The notes: generated by a model not told the origin, from the sequence alone. DNA of 23,851 nt from SAR86 cluster bacterium (GCA_016779285.1 JADHNV010000003.1:1-23851); one strand, 5' to 3'. Shown: positions 7,537 through 16,325, numbered from the stretch's first letter. Numbers and translations: made by a program.

Positions 7537-8130
7537 ATGAAACTAATTACATTTGAGGGAATTGAAGGAGTAGGTAAATCCACTCAGATAAATTTAATTT
7601 TAGAATGGCTGATATCTAAAGGTTATTCAACAAAACTTCTCAGAGAACCTGGTTCAACAGATTTTGGTGAAAAAATCAGAGAATTATTACTTTCAAAGGA
7701 ATCAAATATTTCTGCGCATACAGAACTTTTATTAATGTTTGCAGCAAGATCGGAGATGATCAATAAGCACTTAATTGGAAGCACAAATGATTTTATCCTT
7801 TGTGATAGGTATTATCATGCCTCTATTGCTTATCAAGGGTATGGAAGGAAGCTCCCTCTTGATTTAATTGATCAATTAATCAAAGGTATTAATTGTCCAA
7901 TTCCTGATTTAACTATAATTTATGATCTTGATGTAAAAACCGGATTTAAAAGAAAGAGCAATGACGTGATTGATAGAATTGAGTCCTCAGGAACTAATTT
8001 TTTTGAAAATGTAAGAAATGGTTATAAAGAAATAGCCAAGAATAGGGCAGAAGTTGAAATTTTAGATGCCTCTCAACCAATTGAATTAATAAGCCATCAA
8101 ACCAAAAGTTTAGTCGAACGTCTTTTGTAA
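7537..8130 (+). CDS. tmk: Thymidylate kinase
   Basis: This enzyme phosphorylates dTMP to dTDP with ATP, an essential step in making DNA precursors. The 197-residue protein opens with the P-loop FEGIEGVGKSTQ (6-17), followed by REPGST (36-41) and the DR pair D90-R91 in CDRYYHASIAYQGYGR. A LID-like segment follows (FKRKSNDVIDRIES). The ATG is three bases after the mltG stop with no Shine-Dalgarno sequence, and the stop is one base before holB, so the genes form one transcription unit. Confidence 0.95.
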   Translation: MKLITFEGIEGVGKSTQINLILEWLISKGYSTKLLREPGSTDFGEKIRELLLSKESNISAHTELLLMFAARSEMINKHLIGSTNDFILCDRYYHASIAYQGYGRKLPLDLIDQLIKGINCPIPDLTIIYDLDVKTGFKRKSNDVIDRIESSGTNFFENVRNGYKEIAKNRAEVEILDASQPIELISHQTKSLVERLL

Positions 8131-8131
8131 A

Positions 8132-9124
8132 ATGAATGTAGATAGGTTTCCCTGGCTTAAAGATGCCTTAAACGCAAATCAAAATTTAAATTTTTCATCA
8201 TCAATTATCATTGAAGGACAATCAGGTTTAGCGAAGAGTAAACTTGCAGAATATTTTGCTCAAAAATTGCTATGCACAAATGGCCTTAATGATTGTGATA
8301 ACTGCAATTCTTGTAGCTATTTTATAGCTGGCTCTCATCCTGATTATTGCTTTCTCTCTAAAGACACTTGCTCAAGTGTTTTGCATACATATTCAAAAGC
8401 AAAAAAAGACTCATTAATTTCAAAAAAAATCGAAGGGATTAGGTCTTTAAATGAGTTTATTTCTATGACTCATTCAGTTTCTAAAAAGAGGGTGGCAGTG
8501 ATTTTTGACGCTAATCTAATGAACATTAATGCGCAAAATGCTCTGCTCAAAACATTAGAAGAATTGCCTGAGAACAAACACATCTTTATAGTATCGAATC
8601 AACGTAAATATTTTCTACCAACGATTTACAGTAGATCAAGCATTATCTCAATCAACAACCCTGACCCACAAATGATCAATCAATGGATTTCTGATCAAGG
8701 TTATATAGACTTTTCAACTTTAAATTTTGCTCCAAACTCAAGCCCACTAGAGATTGAAAATTTAATTAACAATGACAAGGCCGATCTTTACATTAAGATT
8801 TCTCAAAATCTTAATTCTTACTGCCTTGGCAGACTGACAACGCCCGATTTATTGAAATTTTACAAAGAGACGAATATACCATTTGATGAAAAGATTAACT
8901 CTATAATACTTTTTTTAAAGACATGCCTTGGGATCAATCAAGATTTTTATAAATCTCATCCATCCATCACCCTAATAGAGAAGACTAAATTAGACGCAGT
9001 GGCTGTATCTGATTTAATTGAAGAGTTGGTTGATTATAAATTCAAACTAAACAAAGTGCCTTCTTTGAATGAGCAAATTGGCCTCAATAATTTTTTTTAT
9101 AAAATCAAAAACCTTGTAAGTTAG
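8132..9124 (+). CDS. holB: DNA polymerase III delta' subunit (HolB)
   Basis: Delta' is the stator of the clamp loader that places the sliding clamp on DNA. The 330-residue AAA+ protein has a degenerate P-loop (GQSGLAKSK, 29-37) and four zinc cysteines (C48, C55, C58, C61 around CDNCNSC). It also has LLKTLEELPENKHIFIVSN, equivalent to the family's LLKTLEEPP. An inactive ATP site is usual for delta'. It follows tmk as in many gammaproteobacteria, and its last four bases overlap the end of the convergent SDR gene. The usual pilZ and tatD neighbours are not present. Confidence 0.88.
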   Translation: MNVDRFPWLKDALNANQNLNFSSSIIIEGQSGLAKSKLAEYFAQKLLCTNGLNDCDNCNSCSYFIAGSHPDYCFLSKDTCSSVLHTYSKAKKDSLISKKIEGIRSLNEFISMTHSVSKKRVAVIFDANLMNINAQNALLKTLEELPENKHIFIVSNQRKYFLPTIYSRSSIISINNPDPQMINQWISDQGYIDFSTLNFAPNSSPLEIENLINNDKADLYIKISQNLNSYCLGRLTTPDLLKFYKETNIPFDEKINSIILFLKTCLGINQDFYKSHPSITLIEKTKLDAVAVSDLIEELVDYKFKLNKVPSLNEQIGLNNFFYKIKNLVS

Positions 9125-9885
9125 GCTGTCGCTCCACCATCAACAATAATCGTTTGACCGTTGATATATTTTCCTGCATCAGAAGCTAACATTATCGCTG
9201 CCCCTGCAACCTCATCTGGCTCACCAATTCTACGCATTGGATGTGTGCTTGTATAATTATCATGAATCACAGGATTCTCCCATAAACCTTTTGCAAAATC
9301 AGTTCTTATAAGTCCTGGTGCTATGCTATTCGCTCTAATGTTGTATTGCCCATACTCAACGGCAATATTTTTTACCATTTGAATATCAGCAGCTTTACTT
9401 AAGTTGTATGTACCTATAAGGTTGCTTCCTCTCGTTCCACCAACGCTTGAGATAATAATTATGACCCCATCTTTGCGTTCAACCATCTGTGGTGTCACTA
9501 AATTAGTTAAAACATGATTTGCTTTGACGTTATTATTCATAACTTTGTCAAATGCATCTAATGGAATATCGGCCATCGACCCCATAAAAGGGTTTGTTGC
9601 AGCATTGCATATCAAAACATCAATTTTTCCCAGCAGTTTGTTAGTCTTATCTACTAAATCTATTAATTCTGATTCATGAGCAATATTTCCAGCAATTGGA
9701 AAAGCTAACTCAGATCCAAGTTCATCATTTATTTCATCTGCAGTTTCCTGACATGCATCAATTTTTCTGCTCGAAATAATAACTTTAGCCCCATGAGATG
9801 CTGCATGAAATGCGATAGATTTTCCAATACCCTTAGATGACCCTGTTATTAAAAATGATTTATTTTTTAAATTAAACAATGACAT
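9121..9885 (-). CDS. SDR-family oxidoreductase (DHRS4 or gluconate-5-dehydrogenase-like)
   Basis: This 254-residue protein is a classical short-chain dehydrogenase. The NAD(P)-binding motif is TGSSKGIG (14-21), NAAT replaces the usual NNAG (94-97), and the catalytic residues are S147, Y160 and K164 in SSVGGTRGSNLIGTYNLSK. The ending INGQTIIVDGG is standard. S38-R40 after beta-strand 2 (IISSRK) suggest NADP preference. The substrate cannot be told from the sequence. It is convergent with holB (four-base overlap) and divergent from the glutaredoxin across 15 bases, so it appears to be a single-gene unit inserted where tatD or pilZ often follow holB. Confidence 0.85.
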   Translation of the reverse strand: MSLFNLKNKSFLITGSSKGIGKSIAFHAASHGAKVIISSRKIDACQETADEINDELGSELAFPIAGNIAHESELIDLVDKTNKLLGKIDVLICNAATNPFMGSMADIPLDAFDKVMNNNVKANHVLTNLVTPQMVERKDGVIIIISSVGGTRGSNLIGTYNLSKAADIQMVKNIAVEYGQYNIRANSIAPGLIRTDFAKGLWENPVIHDNYTSTHPMRRIGEPDEVAGAAIMLASDAGKYINGQTIIVDGGATA

Positions 9886-9900
9886 TTGACTTATAATCTT
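9886..9900. promoter_or_regulatory. 15-base divergent promoter region with TATAAT
   Basis: The whole gap between the SDR and glutaredoxin start codons is TTGACTTATAATCTT. It holds TATAAT at 9892-9897 on the plus strand and a TTATAA-type element on the minus strand. With TATAAT as the -10 element, the glutaredoxin transcript would begin at or beside its ATG, making it leaderless. No good -35 is visible in either direction. Confidence 0.35.
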
Positions 9901-10134
9901 ATGATGTTAAAAAACGTAGAGATATATTCTAAATCAAATTGTGTCTTTTGTGATAAAGCAAAATTTTACTTCACGCAACATAACATTGCTTATACAGAGC
10001 ATAATGTAGAAATTCCAGAGGTCTTTGATTCGCTGATGACCCGAAATCCTCATGCTAGAACAATGCCACAAATCTTTATTGATAATGAGTTGATAGGTGG
10101 GTATACGGATTTAATGGAATGGGTTAAAAAATAA
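9901..10134 (+). CDS. grxC: Glutaredoxin 3 family protein
   Basis: Glutaredoxins reduce disulfides using glutathione. This short thioredoxin-fold protein has the dithiol active site CVFC (C14 and C17 from the ATG at 9901), the cis-proline segment TMPQIFID and the glutathione-binding GGYTDL. Two adjacent ATG codons (9901, 9904) are possible; an upstream TTG at 9886 would add TYNL-type residues not seen in the family. E. coli Grx3 has CPYC at the active site, so V replaces P here. It lies nine bases before the symporter gene and is likely co-transcribed with it. Confidence 0.88.
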   Translation: MMLKNVEIYSKSNCVFCDKAKFYFTQHNIAYTEHNVEIPEVFDSLMTRNPHARTMPQIFIDNELIGGYTDLMEWVKK

Positions 10135-10143
10135 GGATAGATT

Positions 10144-11808
10144 ATGGTTGCATTTAATGAATTTTTATTACTTCTAGATGGATATCTTAGTGGTTCTTGG
10201 TGGTTTCCAGCCTTGCTTATTGGGACAGGTATATTTTTTACTGCTTATTTAGGATTTCCTCAGTTCCGTTTTTTTGCTCATGGCTGGAGAATTGTTACTG
10301 GTAAAGGCCCGAAAAATCATGCTGATGGCGAAACTTCTCCTTTTGAAGCTTTGACAACTGCTATGTCAGGAGCAGTGGGTACAGGGAACATTGGAGGGGT
10401 AGCTCTAGCAATATGGATTGGTGGCCCAGCAGCAATATTTTGGATGTGGATCACAGCTATTTTCGGTATGACAACTAAATTTGTTGAAGTAACCATGGCT
10501 CATAAATATAGAACAACACTTTCTGATGGCTCCATTTCAGGTGGACCAATGTATTACATTGAGAAAAGTTTTAATAAAAGATGGGCAGGTGTCCTATTTG
10601 CTGCTTTGATGATGATATGCGCTATTGGTTCAGGTAATATGCCGCAGATCAATAATATAGCTAGCGTTCTTGATTCCACATTTAGTATTCCTAAACTAGC
10701 TACAGGTTTAATCCTAGGTTCCATGTTGTGGTTAATCATCTCAGGTGGAATTAAAAGAATCGCCAAAATTGCCAGTAAGTTGGTTCCATTCATGGCAGTT
10801 ATTTATTTTGGTGGAGCTTTGGTTGTTGTAATTGAAAATTATCAAAATATTATTCCATCTTTTCACTCTATATTTTCACAAGTATTTTCGGGTTCTGCAG
10901 CTACTGGTGGATTTTTAGGTGCAAGTTTTGCAATGAGTTTAAAACTTGGTGTGGCTAGAGGGTTGTACTCAAATGAAGCAGGTCAAGGATCATCTCCAAT
11001 TGCTCATGCATCAGCTAAAACGGAGCATTCAGTAGAACAAGGAATGGTATCAATTCTTGAGCCTTTTATTGATACGATAGTTGTTTGCAGTGTAACGGCT
11101 CTTGTAATTCTATCCAGTGGAGCTTGGATACAAAAATATGAAAATACCTTTGAAAGATCATCCATGGCAATTTTTGCTGGCGAATACAATGAATCAAATG
11201 CAAAGGATGTAGAAGAGCTTGGTAAATATATTCTAGATGCTAGAAAATTTACTAATAATACAACTGGAGTCAAGAATTTTTCGGGAAGCCTTATTGTTGA
11301 AGAAGGTCAAGTGCTTCAACAGGAGATTACAATTTTCCATAATAACTCCATTGCTGAAGATGTTACGTTTTACAAAAATGGTAAAACTTTCAGTGGCAAC
11401 ATGGAAATAACTAATGGTGAAATTAAAGATTCATCAATAGTTGTAGAAGGAAAATCGTTGATACATTCTGCCGAACTAACATCTAAAGCTTTTGGTTCTG
11501 GCGTTCTTGGAAACTATGGTGAGTATATTGTTGCCATAGGATTGCTGCTGTTTGCATTTTCTACTGCTATAGCTTGGTCTTACTATGGAGATAGATCAAC
11601 AGCATATATTTTTGGAGAGGGCGCAGTTTCTTGGTATAGACTTATATACGTAGTCTGTTTTATTGCTGCAGCAGTTATAGATACCACTGTGGTTTGGAAT
11701 ATTGCTTATGTCGTAGTAGCACTTGTAACCATTCCAAATTTACTTGCCTTATTTGTGCTTAGAAAAGAAATGAAAGACCAGGTAACTGGGTATGTGATTA
11801 AAAAATAG
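10144..11808 (+). CDS. AGCS-family sodium:amino-acid symporter with a large hydrophilic insert
   Basis: This is an inner-membrane transporter that imports alanine or glycine with sodium (Alanine or Glycine:Cation Symporter family). Family motifs are GAVGTGNIGG (77-86), GGPMYYIE (133-140) and GVARGLYSNEAGQGSSPIAHA (269-289). Membrane segments fill residues 20-330 and 455-540. Between them, residues about 330-450 form a hydrophilic, strand-rich segment (for example GSLIVEEGQVLQQEITIF) that ordinary AGCS proteins of about 450-480 residues lack; the total here is 554. AAGGA sits a few bases before the ATG. It ends one base before the convergent hisIE stop. Confidence 0.9.
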   Translation: MVAFNEFLLLLDGYLSGSWWFPALLIGTGIFFTAYLGFPQFRFFAHGWRIVTGKGPKNHADGETSPFEALTTAMSGAVGTGNIGGVALAIWIGGPAAIFWMWITAIFGMTTKFVEVTMAHKYRTTLSDGSISGGPMYYIEKSFNKRWAGVLFAALMMICAIGSGNMPQINNIASVLDSTFSIPKLATGLILGSMLWLIISGGIKRIAKIASKLVPFMAVIYFGGALVVVIENYQNIIPSFHSIFSQVFSGSAATGGFLGASFAMSLKLGVARGLYSNEAGQGSSPIAHASAKTEHSVEQGMVSILEPFIDTIVVCSVTALVILSSGAWIQKYENTFERSSMAIFAGEYNESNAKDVEELGKYILDARKFTNNTTGVKNFSGSLIVEEGQVLQQEITIFHNNSIAEDVTFYKNGKTFSGNMEITNGEIKDSSIVVEGKSLIHSAELTSKAFGSGVLGNYGEYIVAIGLLLFAFSTAIAWSYYGDRSTAYIFGEGAVSWYRLIYVVCFIAAAVIDTTVVWNIAYVVVALVTIPNLLALFVLRKEMKDQVTGYVIKK

Positions 11809-11828
11809 ATTATCTAGATCTATTTTTT
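11800..11828. terminator. Bidirectional hairpin overlapping two stop codons
   Basis: AAAAAATAGAT (11800-11810) and ATCTATTTTTT (11818-11828) form a perfect 11-base inverted repeat with a seven-base loop. It covers the TAG of the symporter and the stop of hisIE. Each strand ends in a T run, so it could terminate both convergent transcripts. The stem is AT-only apart from one GC pair, so it may be weak. Confidence 0.5.
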
Positions 11829-12400
11829 AGTTCTTCCAAGATATCAGAATGATTCAAGTTTAATTTTCTAAGCATCACTAATAAGTGATACATAAGATCT
11901 GCAGCCTCATCGATAACCCTTCCATCATTGGTCACTGCTGAAATAGATAATTCTCCGGCTTCTTCAGTTACCTTTTTTGCTATTTCTTTCATTCCATCCT
12001 TATAAAGTTGATAGGTATATGAGCTAACTTTTGCATCTTTGAACCTTTCATCTATCGTACGCTCTAATTGACCAATAATGTCTGATGAAGAGGGCGCATC
12101 GTCAAAGCAAGAATTATTATTTAGATGACATGTTGGGCCATTATTTTTAGCTAGAATCAAGAGAGTATCTTTATCACAATCATGAATAATTTTATGAATG
12201 ATCAATTTATTACCAGATGTTTCACCCTTGGTCCAAATTCTTTTTTTTGTTCGACTATAAAATGTAGCAAAACCAGTCTTTTGCGAAATTTTTAATGCTT
12301 CTTTGTTCATGTAGCCAAGCATCAAAATTTCTAACGTTTCGTGATCTTGCACGATAGCTGGTATTAAACCGTTCACTTTATCCCAATTAAGTTCTACCAT
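11810..12400 (-). CDS. hisI: Bifunctional phosphoribosyl-AMP cyclohydrolase / phosphoribosyl-ATP pyrophosphatase
   Basis: The fused HisI-HisE enzyme carries out steps 2 and 3 of histidine synthesis. The HisI part (about 1-105) has WTKGETSGN (56-64), the metal-binding DCD (74-76), and C91 and C98 in GPTCHLNNNSCF. The HisE part (about 108-196) is helical, with KVTEEAGELSISA and DEAADLMYHLLVML. At 196 residues it is close to the E. coli fused enzyme (203). AAGGA precedes the ATG inside the end of hisF. It is the last gene of the operon, two bases after hisF. Confidence 0.95.
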   Translation of the reverse strand: MVELNWDKVNGLIPAIVQDHETLEILMLGYMNKEALKISQKTGFATFYSRTKKRIWTKGETSGNKLIIHKIIHDCDKDTLLILAKNNGPTCHLNNNSCFDDAPSSSDIIGQLERTIDERFKDAKVSSYTYQLYKDGMKEIAKKVTEEAGELSISAVTNDGRVIDEAADLMYHLLVMLRKLNLNHSDILEELKNRSR

Positions 12401-12402
12401 TC

Positions 12403-13170
12403 TTATATCCTTATATTAATGTTTGCATTAATTAGTGCCTCTTTAATTTCAAGCACGGTGAATTCATTTTTGTGAAAAATACTTGCTGCCAAAGCACCGT
12501 CAACATTGGTTTCATTAAATACGTCTATAAAATGCCTAGGCCCACCAGCGCCTCCAGAAGCAATCATGGGAACAAAACATCTTTCCTCAAGAGACTTTAA
12601 TAGTTCAATATCATACCCATCTTTGACCCCATCTTGACCCATTGCATTTATTACGACTTCACCAGCACCAAGATCTTGAACCTGAGCAAGCCAATCTATG
12701 GCTTTGATGTTGGTTGCATAAGCTGTTTTTTCACTCCCAGTTTTTGCAAATAGATAGCCTTGACCCTCAATGAGCTTAATATCCATACCAATTACGATAC
12801 ATTGAGACCCAAATTCATTGCTTAGGCTTTTAATTAGCTGGGGATTATCAAGGGCAGGTGTGTTTATTGAAATCTTATCTGCACCCAGATTTAATATTGT
12901 CTTGGCATCATCTAACGATTTAATGCCACCAGCAACACAAAAGGGGATATTAACAACATCAGCAATTTTAGAAACCCAATCTTTGTTTACAATCGTATCT
13001 TCAGTACTTGCAGATATGTCATAGAAGACTAGCTCATCTGCACCATCATTGGAATATTTTTTTGCCAAGTCTACTATTGAACCAACAATCTGGTGATTTT
13101 TAAATCGAATGCCTTTGACAACTTTATTACCTTTAACATCAAGGCATGGAATGATTCTTTTAGTAATCAT
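12403..13170 (-). CDS. hisF: Imidazole glycerol phosphate synthase, cyclase subunit HisF
   Basis: HisF is the TIM-barrel half of IGP synthase; it uses ammonia from HisH to make imidazole glycerol phosphate and AICAR. The 255 residues begin IIPCLDVKG with catalytic D11, and the second acid is D130 in VIGMDIK. Phosphate-binding loops FCVAGGIKS and IASGGAGG are intact. The start overlaps the end of hisA by 11 bases, so translation is probably coupled. Confidence 0.96.
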   Translation of the reverse strand: MITKRIIPCLDVKGNKVVKGIRFKNHQIVGSIVDLAKKYSNDGADELVFYDISASTEDTIVNKDWVSKIADVVNIPFCVAGGIKSLDDAKTILNLGADKISINTPALDNPQLIKSLSNEFGSQCIVIGMDIKLIEGQGYLFAKTGSEKTAYATNIKAIDWLAQVQDLGAGEVVINAMGQDGVKDGYDIELLKSLEERCFVPMIASGGAGGPRHFIDVFNETNVDGALAASIFHKNEFTVLEIKEALINANINIRI

Positions 13171-13879
13171 TTCTAAGGTCTTTTAAAAAAATACTTTTTT
13201 CGTAAATTGCTTTGCCAACCACAGCTTCCTTTACATTCAGAGTTTTCAGACTATTTAAATCATCCAAAGATCGTATGCCACCAGAAGCAATTAAGTTAAT
13301 TGATGGATACAAATTCAAAATCTCTTTATAAACATTAAAGTTGGGACCCTGCATTGCTCCATCTAGAGAAATATCTGTGGCTAGAATATTTTTAAAATAG
13401 AGGCAATTATCAAGAAAATCATTCAGCGCAGTCATACTGTTATCTTGCCAACCATGTGTAAAAATTGTTGGGATGTTATTTTTTAATTTAAAATCTAAAG
13501 CTAAAACTATTTGTTCTGAATCAAAGTTTTTTTGAAGATCTTGAATAAAATTAGGTTGGAATAGGGCTGTTCCAACAATCACTCTAGAGACCCCCAAACT
13601 AAGCATCTTTTCAATCCCTTGAATACTTCTAATACCACCTCCAACTTGAACTTTTATTTTTGATATTTCTAAGATATTTTTAATTACATCCCGATTAAGC
13701 TGATTACCAGTCTCAGCACCATCAAGATCGACTATGTGAAGATTGTTAAGATCATTAGATTTAAATATTTCAACTTGAGCTAATGGATCAGAATTATATT
13801 CTGTTACTTTATTAAAATCGCCTTTTAACAATCTCACACAATTTCCATTCTTTAAATCAATGGCAGGTAGTATCTTCAT
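13160..13879 (-). CDS. hisA: ProFAR isomerase HisA
   Basis: HisA opens the ribose ring of ProFAR to PRFAR, the substrate of HisHF. The 239-residue half-barrel protein has D8 in LPAIDLKNG and D129 in LALDFK as the catalytic acids, with phosphate loops VQVGGGIRS and IASGGIRS. It overlaps hisH by four bases (ATGA) upstream and hisF by 11 bases downstream. Confidence 0.96.
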   Translation of the reverse strand: MKILPAIDLKNGNCVRLLKGDFNKVTEYNSDPLAQVEIFKSNDLNNLHIVDLDGAETGNQLNRDVIKNILEISKIKVQVGGGIRSIQGIEKMLSLGVSRVIVGTALFQPNFIQDLQKNFDSEQIVLALDFKLKNNIPTIFTHGWQDNSMTALNDFLDNCLYFKNILATDISLDGAMQGPNFNVYKEILNLYPSINLIASGGIRSLDDLNSLKTLNVKEAVVGKAIYEKSIFLKDLRNDY

Positions 13880-14457
13880 ATGGACTTAAAAAAATAATCA
13901 AGAAATTTTGTGCCAGCAGTTGAAGATTTTTCAGGATGAAATTGACAACCAATAAAGTTATTTTTCCTAACAACAGCAGAGAATGGAAGGCCATAATTAG
14001 CTTTTGCCCTGGTATCATCAGAAACTTGAGCATAAAAACTATTTGCAAAATAGTAATGTTCATCCAGGGTCTTTTGGGCATTATCTAGGAAAGAAACTTT
14101 ATTCCATCCCATTTGAGGCACCTTAAAACTATCTTTAAATTTAAACTTTTTAATCTTTCCAGATATTATTCCCATACAAGAAGTATGATTTTCCTCTGAG
14201 CTCTCAAAAAGAATATGCATTCCTATGCAAATACCAAGAACGGGCTGAGAAAGATTTTTGATTGTTTCGACAAGGTCATTTGATTTAAGACTACTCATTA
14301 CACTGTCAGCAGATCCTACGCCAGGAAGTATCACATAAGAGGCTTTCAAGATATCACTTTTTTTGTTTGTGATAGTAGTTTTCATATTTCTAAGTTCAAT
14401 TGCTCTTTGAACTGATCGAAGATTTGCTCCACCGCAATCAACAATTGCTACCGTCAT
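13876..14457 (-). CDS. hisH: Imidazole glycerol phosphate synthase, glutaminase subunit HisH
   Basis: HisH hydrolyses glutamine and channels ammonia to HisF. This class I amidotransferase has C77 in LGICIGMHILFE, and H174 and E176 in GCQFHPEKS, forming the triad. The oxyanion strand reads LPGVGSAD. The 193 residues match the family length. Its ATG overlaps the stop of hisDB by four bases. The usual order after HisB is kept. Confidence 0.95.
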   Translation of the reverse strand: MTVAIVDCGGANLRSVQRAIELRNMKTTITNKKSDILKASYVILPGVGSADSVMSSLKSNDLVETIKNLSQPVLGICIGMHILFESSEENHTSCMGIISGKIKKFKFKDSFKVPQMGWNKVSFLDNAQKTLDEHYYFANSFYAQVSDDTRAKANYGLPFSAVVRKNNFIGCQFHPEKSSTAGTKFLDYFFKSI

Positions 14458-16325
14458 AACAAACCTTTGGTTGATGATGATTTAGATGATTCTATGACAA
14501 TTGCTGACTTGAGACATCTTGCGAATGTTTTGAATGTAGCTTCAAGCAAATGATGTGAATTTTTTCCCTTGGTCTCTATGTGGCATGTCATCGCAGCAGA
14601 GTTTATTAAAGATATGAAAAAATGCTCAAACATTTCAGTTGGGAAATCACCTACATATTCACGTAATTTTGAGCATTTAAAATTTAGAAAGCGTCTTGAG
14701 CTTAGATCAATACTTACATTGCTCTTAACCTCATCCATCACCAAAGTTTCACTCGAGGCATATCTAGATATGCCAACTCTATTACCCAAGGCATGATTTA
14801 TTGCTGTTCCTAAAGAGATAGCAATATCTTCAATTGTATGATGTTCATCTATCTCTAAATCACCCAAGCAAGTTAAATTCAAATCGAAAGACCCATGCTT
14901 AGAGAATTGCTCTAATAAATGATCGAGATAATTCAAGCCTGTTTGAATATTATAATTTCCCGACCCATCTAAATTTAAGTTTACGTAGATGCTTGTTTCA
15001 TTTGTTTTTCTAATTTCTGAAAACTTTCTTGCTGAAATCTGAGTTGATGCATTTGATTCTCTGATTTTTACAGCTTGTTCATGAGCATCCAATGATTCAG
15101 CTTGAGCCATGGTAATGACTGTATTTTTTAAATTTTCAAAACCCTCTGGTGATGCTGTTTGGACGCTGATTTGTTTACCAAAATCTATCACACTCAATCC
15201 TGAGTAAACTTTTGCTTGTCCATTTGTTGGAAGTACATGATTAGAGCCTGAAGAATAATCACCAAAGGATTCGGGGCTTAATGGACCACAAAAAATTGAA
15301 CCCGCATTATTAACATCGACAAGATATCTCGCATAATCATCATCTAGTAAAATTAAATGTTCAGGGGCACAGTCATTAATTATTTCTACAACATCTTTAA
15401 AAGATTTAGCTTTAATAAGTAGTAGATTTTTTATACTTTCTTTTAAAACACTTTGCCTTGATAGTTTTGGCATTTGCTTTTTGATAGACGTTTTAATCTT
15501 GTCTAGAATTTTAATGTTATTGGATATAATGAATGCTCTTGAGCTGGGATCATGTTCTAATTGAGAGAGGGCATCTGCTGCTGCAATGTCACTGTTACCA
15601 ATGTCATTTAAAACTACCATAACTTCACTGGGTCCCGCTGGTAGATCAATAGCAACGTCATTAGAGCAAAGCTTCTTTGCTTGATTTACGTAAGCGTTGC
15701 CTGGACCAAATATCTTATTAACCTTTGGAACAAGGGTGGTTCCGTATGTCATAGCTATAATTGCCTGAGCTCCACCAACTTTATATATATTTTGTACTCC
15801 AAATAATTTAGCAATCCAGAGAATTTCAGGCGAAATTTGACCAAGATTATTTGGGGGAGTGCATATGGTAATATTCTTGCAACCAGCTACTGTGGCTGGA
15901 ATGAGCTGCATGAGGAGAGATGAAATCAATGGAGAGCTACCTCCAGGAACATAAATTCCAATGGAATCAATAGGCCTAAATTCTTTCCAAATTTTTATAC
16001 CTTTTGTAGTTTCTATTGGCAGTGAATCTAAAACTTTTCTGTCGTTTTCACATACAGTTTGAATATTTGCAGCAGAGTTTAATATCGACTGTTTTAAATC
16101 ATCACGAATCAATGATTCGGCTTTTAATAACTCTGACTGTTTCACTTTAAACGAACTTGGTGTGTTAAGACTTAGCTCATCATTAATCAATTTAAATGCT
16201 TTTGTTCCTTGGCTAAGAATTAGATCTTTAAATCTTAGGACAGTTTCCGCGATTGCTTCATTAGAATTCTCAGCGGGAAACCACTGGATCTTTTTGCTTG
16301 AGGTAGAGCGATTAATTATTTTCAT
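14454..16325 (-). CDS. hisD: HisD-HisB fusion: histidinol dehydrogenase + imidazoleglycerol-phosphate dehydratase
   Basis: One 623-residue frame carries two histidine enzymes. Residues 1 to about 428 are HisD, which oxidises histidinol to histidine with NAD. Zinc ligands Q255 and H258 (SQLEHDP), D356 (FGDYSSGSNH) and H415 (LDAHEQAVKIR), and the catalytic pair E322-H323 (CAPEH), are all present. Residues about 432-623 are the IGPD domain of HisB, with the two metal motifs HHTIED (495-500) and HHLLEA (591-596). No methionine occurs near the junction (about 425-450), so HisB cannot easily start alone. The linker is almost nil. The N-terminal HAD phosphatase of E. coli HisB is absent, and hisC, normally between hisD and hisB, is missing. 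The start abuts the hisG stop with no gap. Confidence 0.93.
   Translation of the reverse strand: MKIINRSTSSKKIQWFPAENSNEAIAETVLRFKDLILSQGTKAFKLINDELSLNTPSSFKVKQSELLKAESLIRDDLKQSILNSAANIQTVCENDRKVLDSLPIETTKGIKIWKEFRPIDSIGIYVPGGSSPLISSLLMQLIPATVAGCKNITICTPPNNLGQISPEILWIAKLFGVQNIYKVGGAQAIIAMTYGTTLVPKVNKIFGPGNAYVNQAKKLCSNDVAIDLPAGPSEVMVVLNDIGNSDIAAADALSQLEHDPSSRAFIISNNIKILDKIKTSIKKQMPKLSRQSVLKESIKNLLLIKAKSFKDVVEIINDCAPEHLILLDDDYARYLVDVNNAGSIFCGPLSPESFGDYSSGSNHVLPTNGQAKVYSGLSVIDFGKQISVQTASPEGFENLKNTVITMAQAESLDAHEQAVKIRESNASTQISARKFSEIRKTNETSIYVNLNLDGSGNYNIQTGLNYLDHLLEQFSKHGSFDLNLTCLGDLEIDEHHTIEDIAISLGTAINHALGNRVGISRYASSETLVMDEVKSNVSIDLSSRRFLNFKCSKLREYVGDFPTEMFEHFFISLINSAAMTCHIETKGKNSHHLLEATFKTFARCLKSAIVIESSKSSSTKGLL

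Noticed and set aside
8210..8250. Degenerate P-loop in HolB as a sign of decay
   Set aside because: The delta' subunit in E. coli also lacks a working ATP site, so this is normal.
13857..14081. 74-residue minus-strand frame inside hisH
   Set aside because: It overlaps the HisH C-terminus, whose His-Glu residues are intact, so the alternate frame is a shadow.
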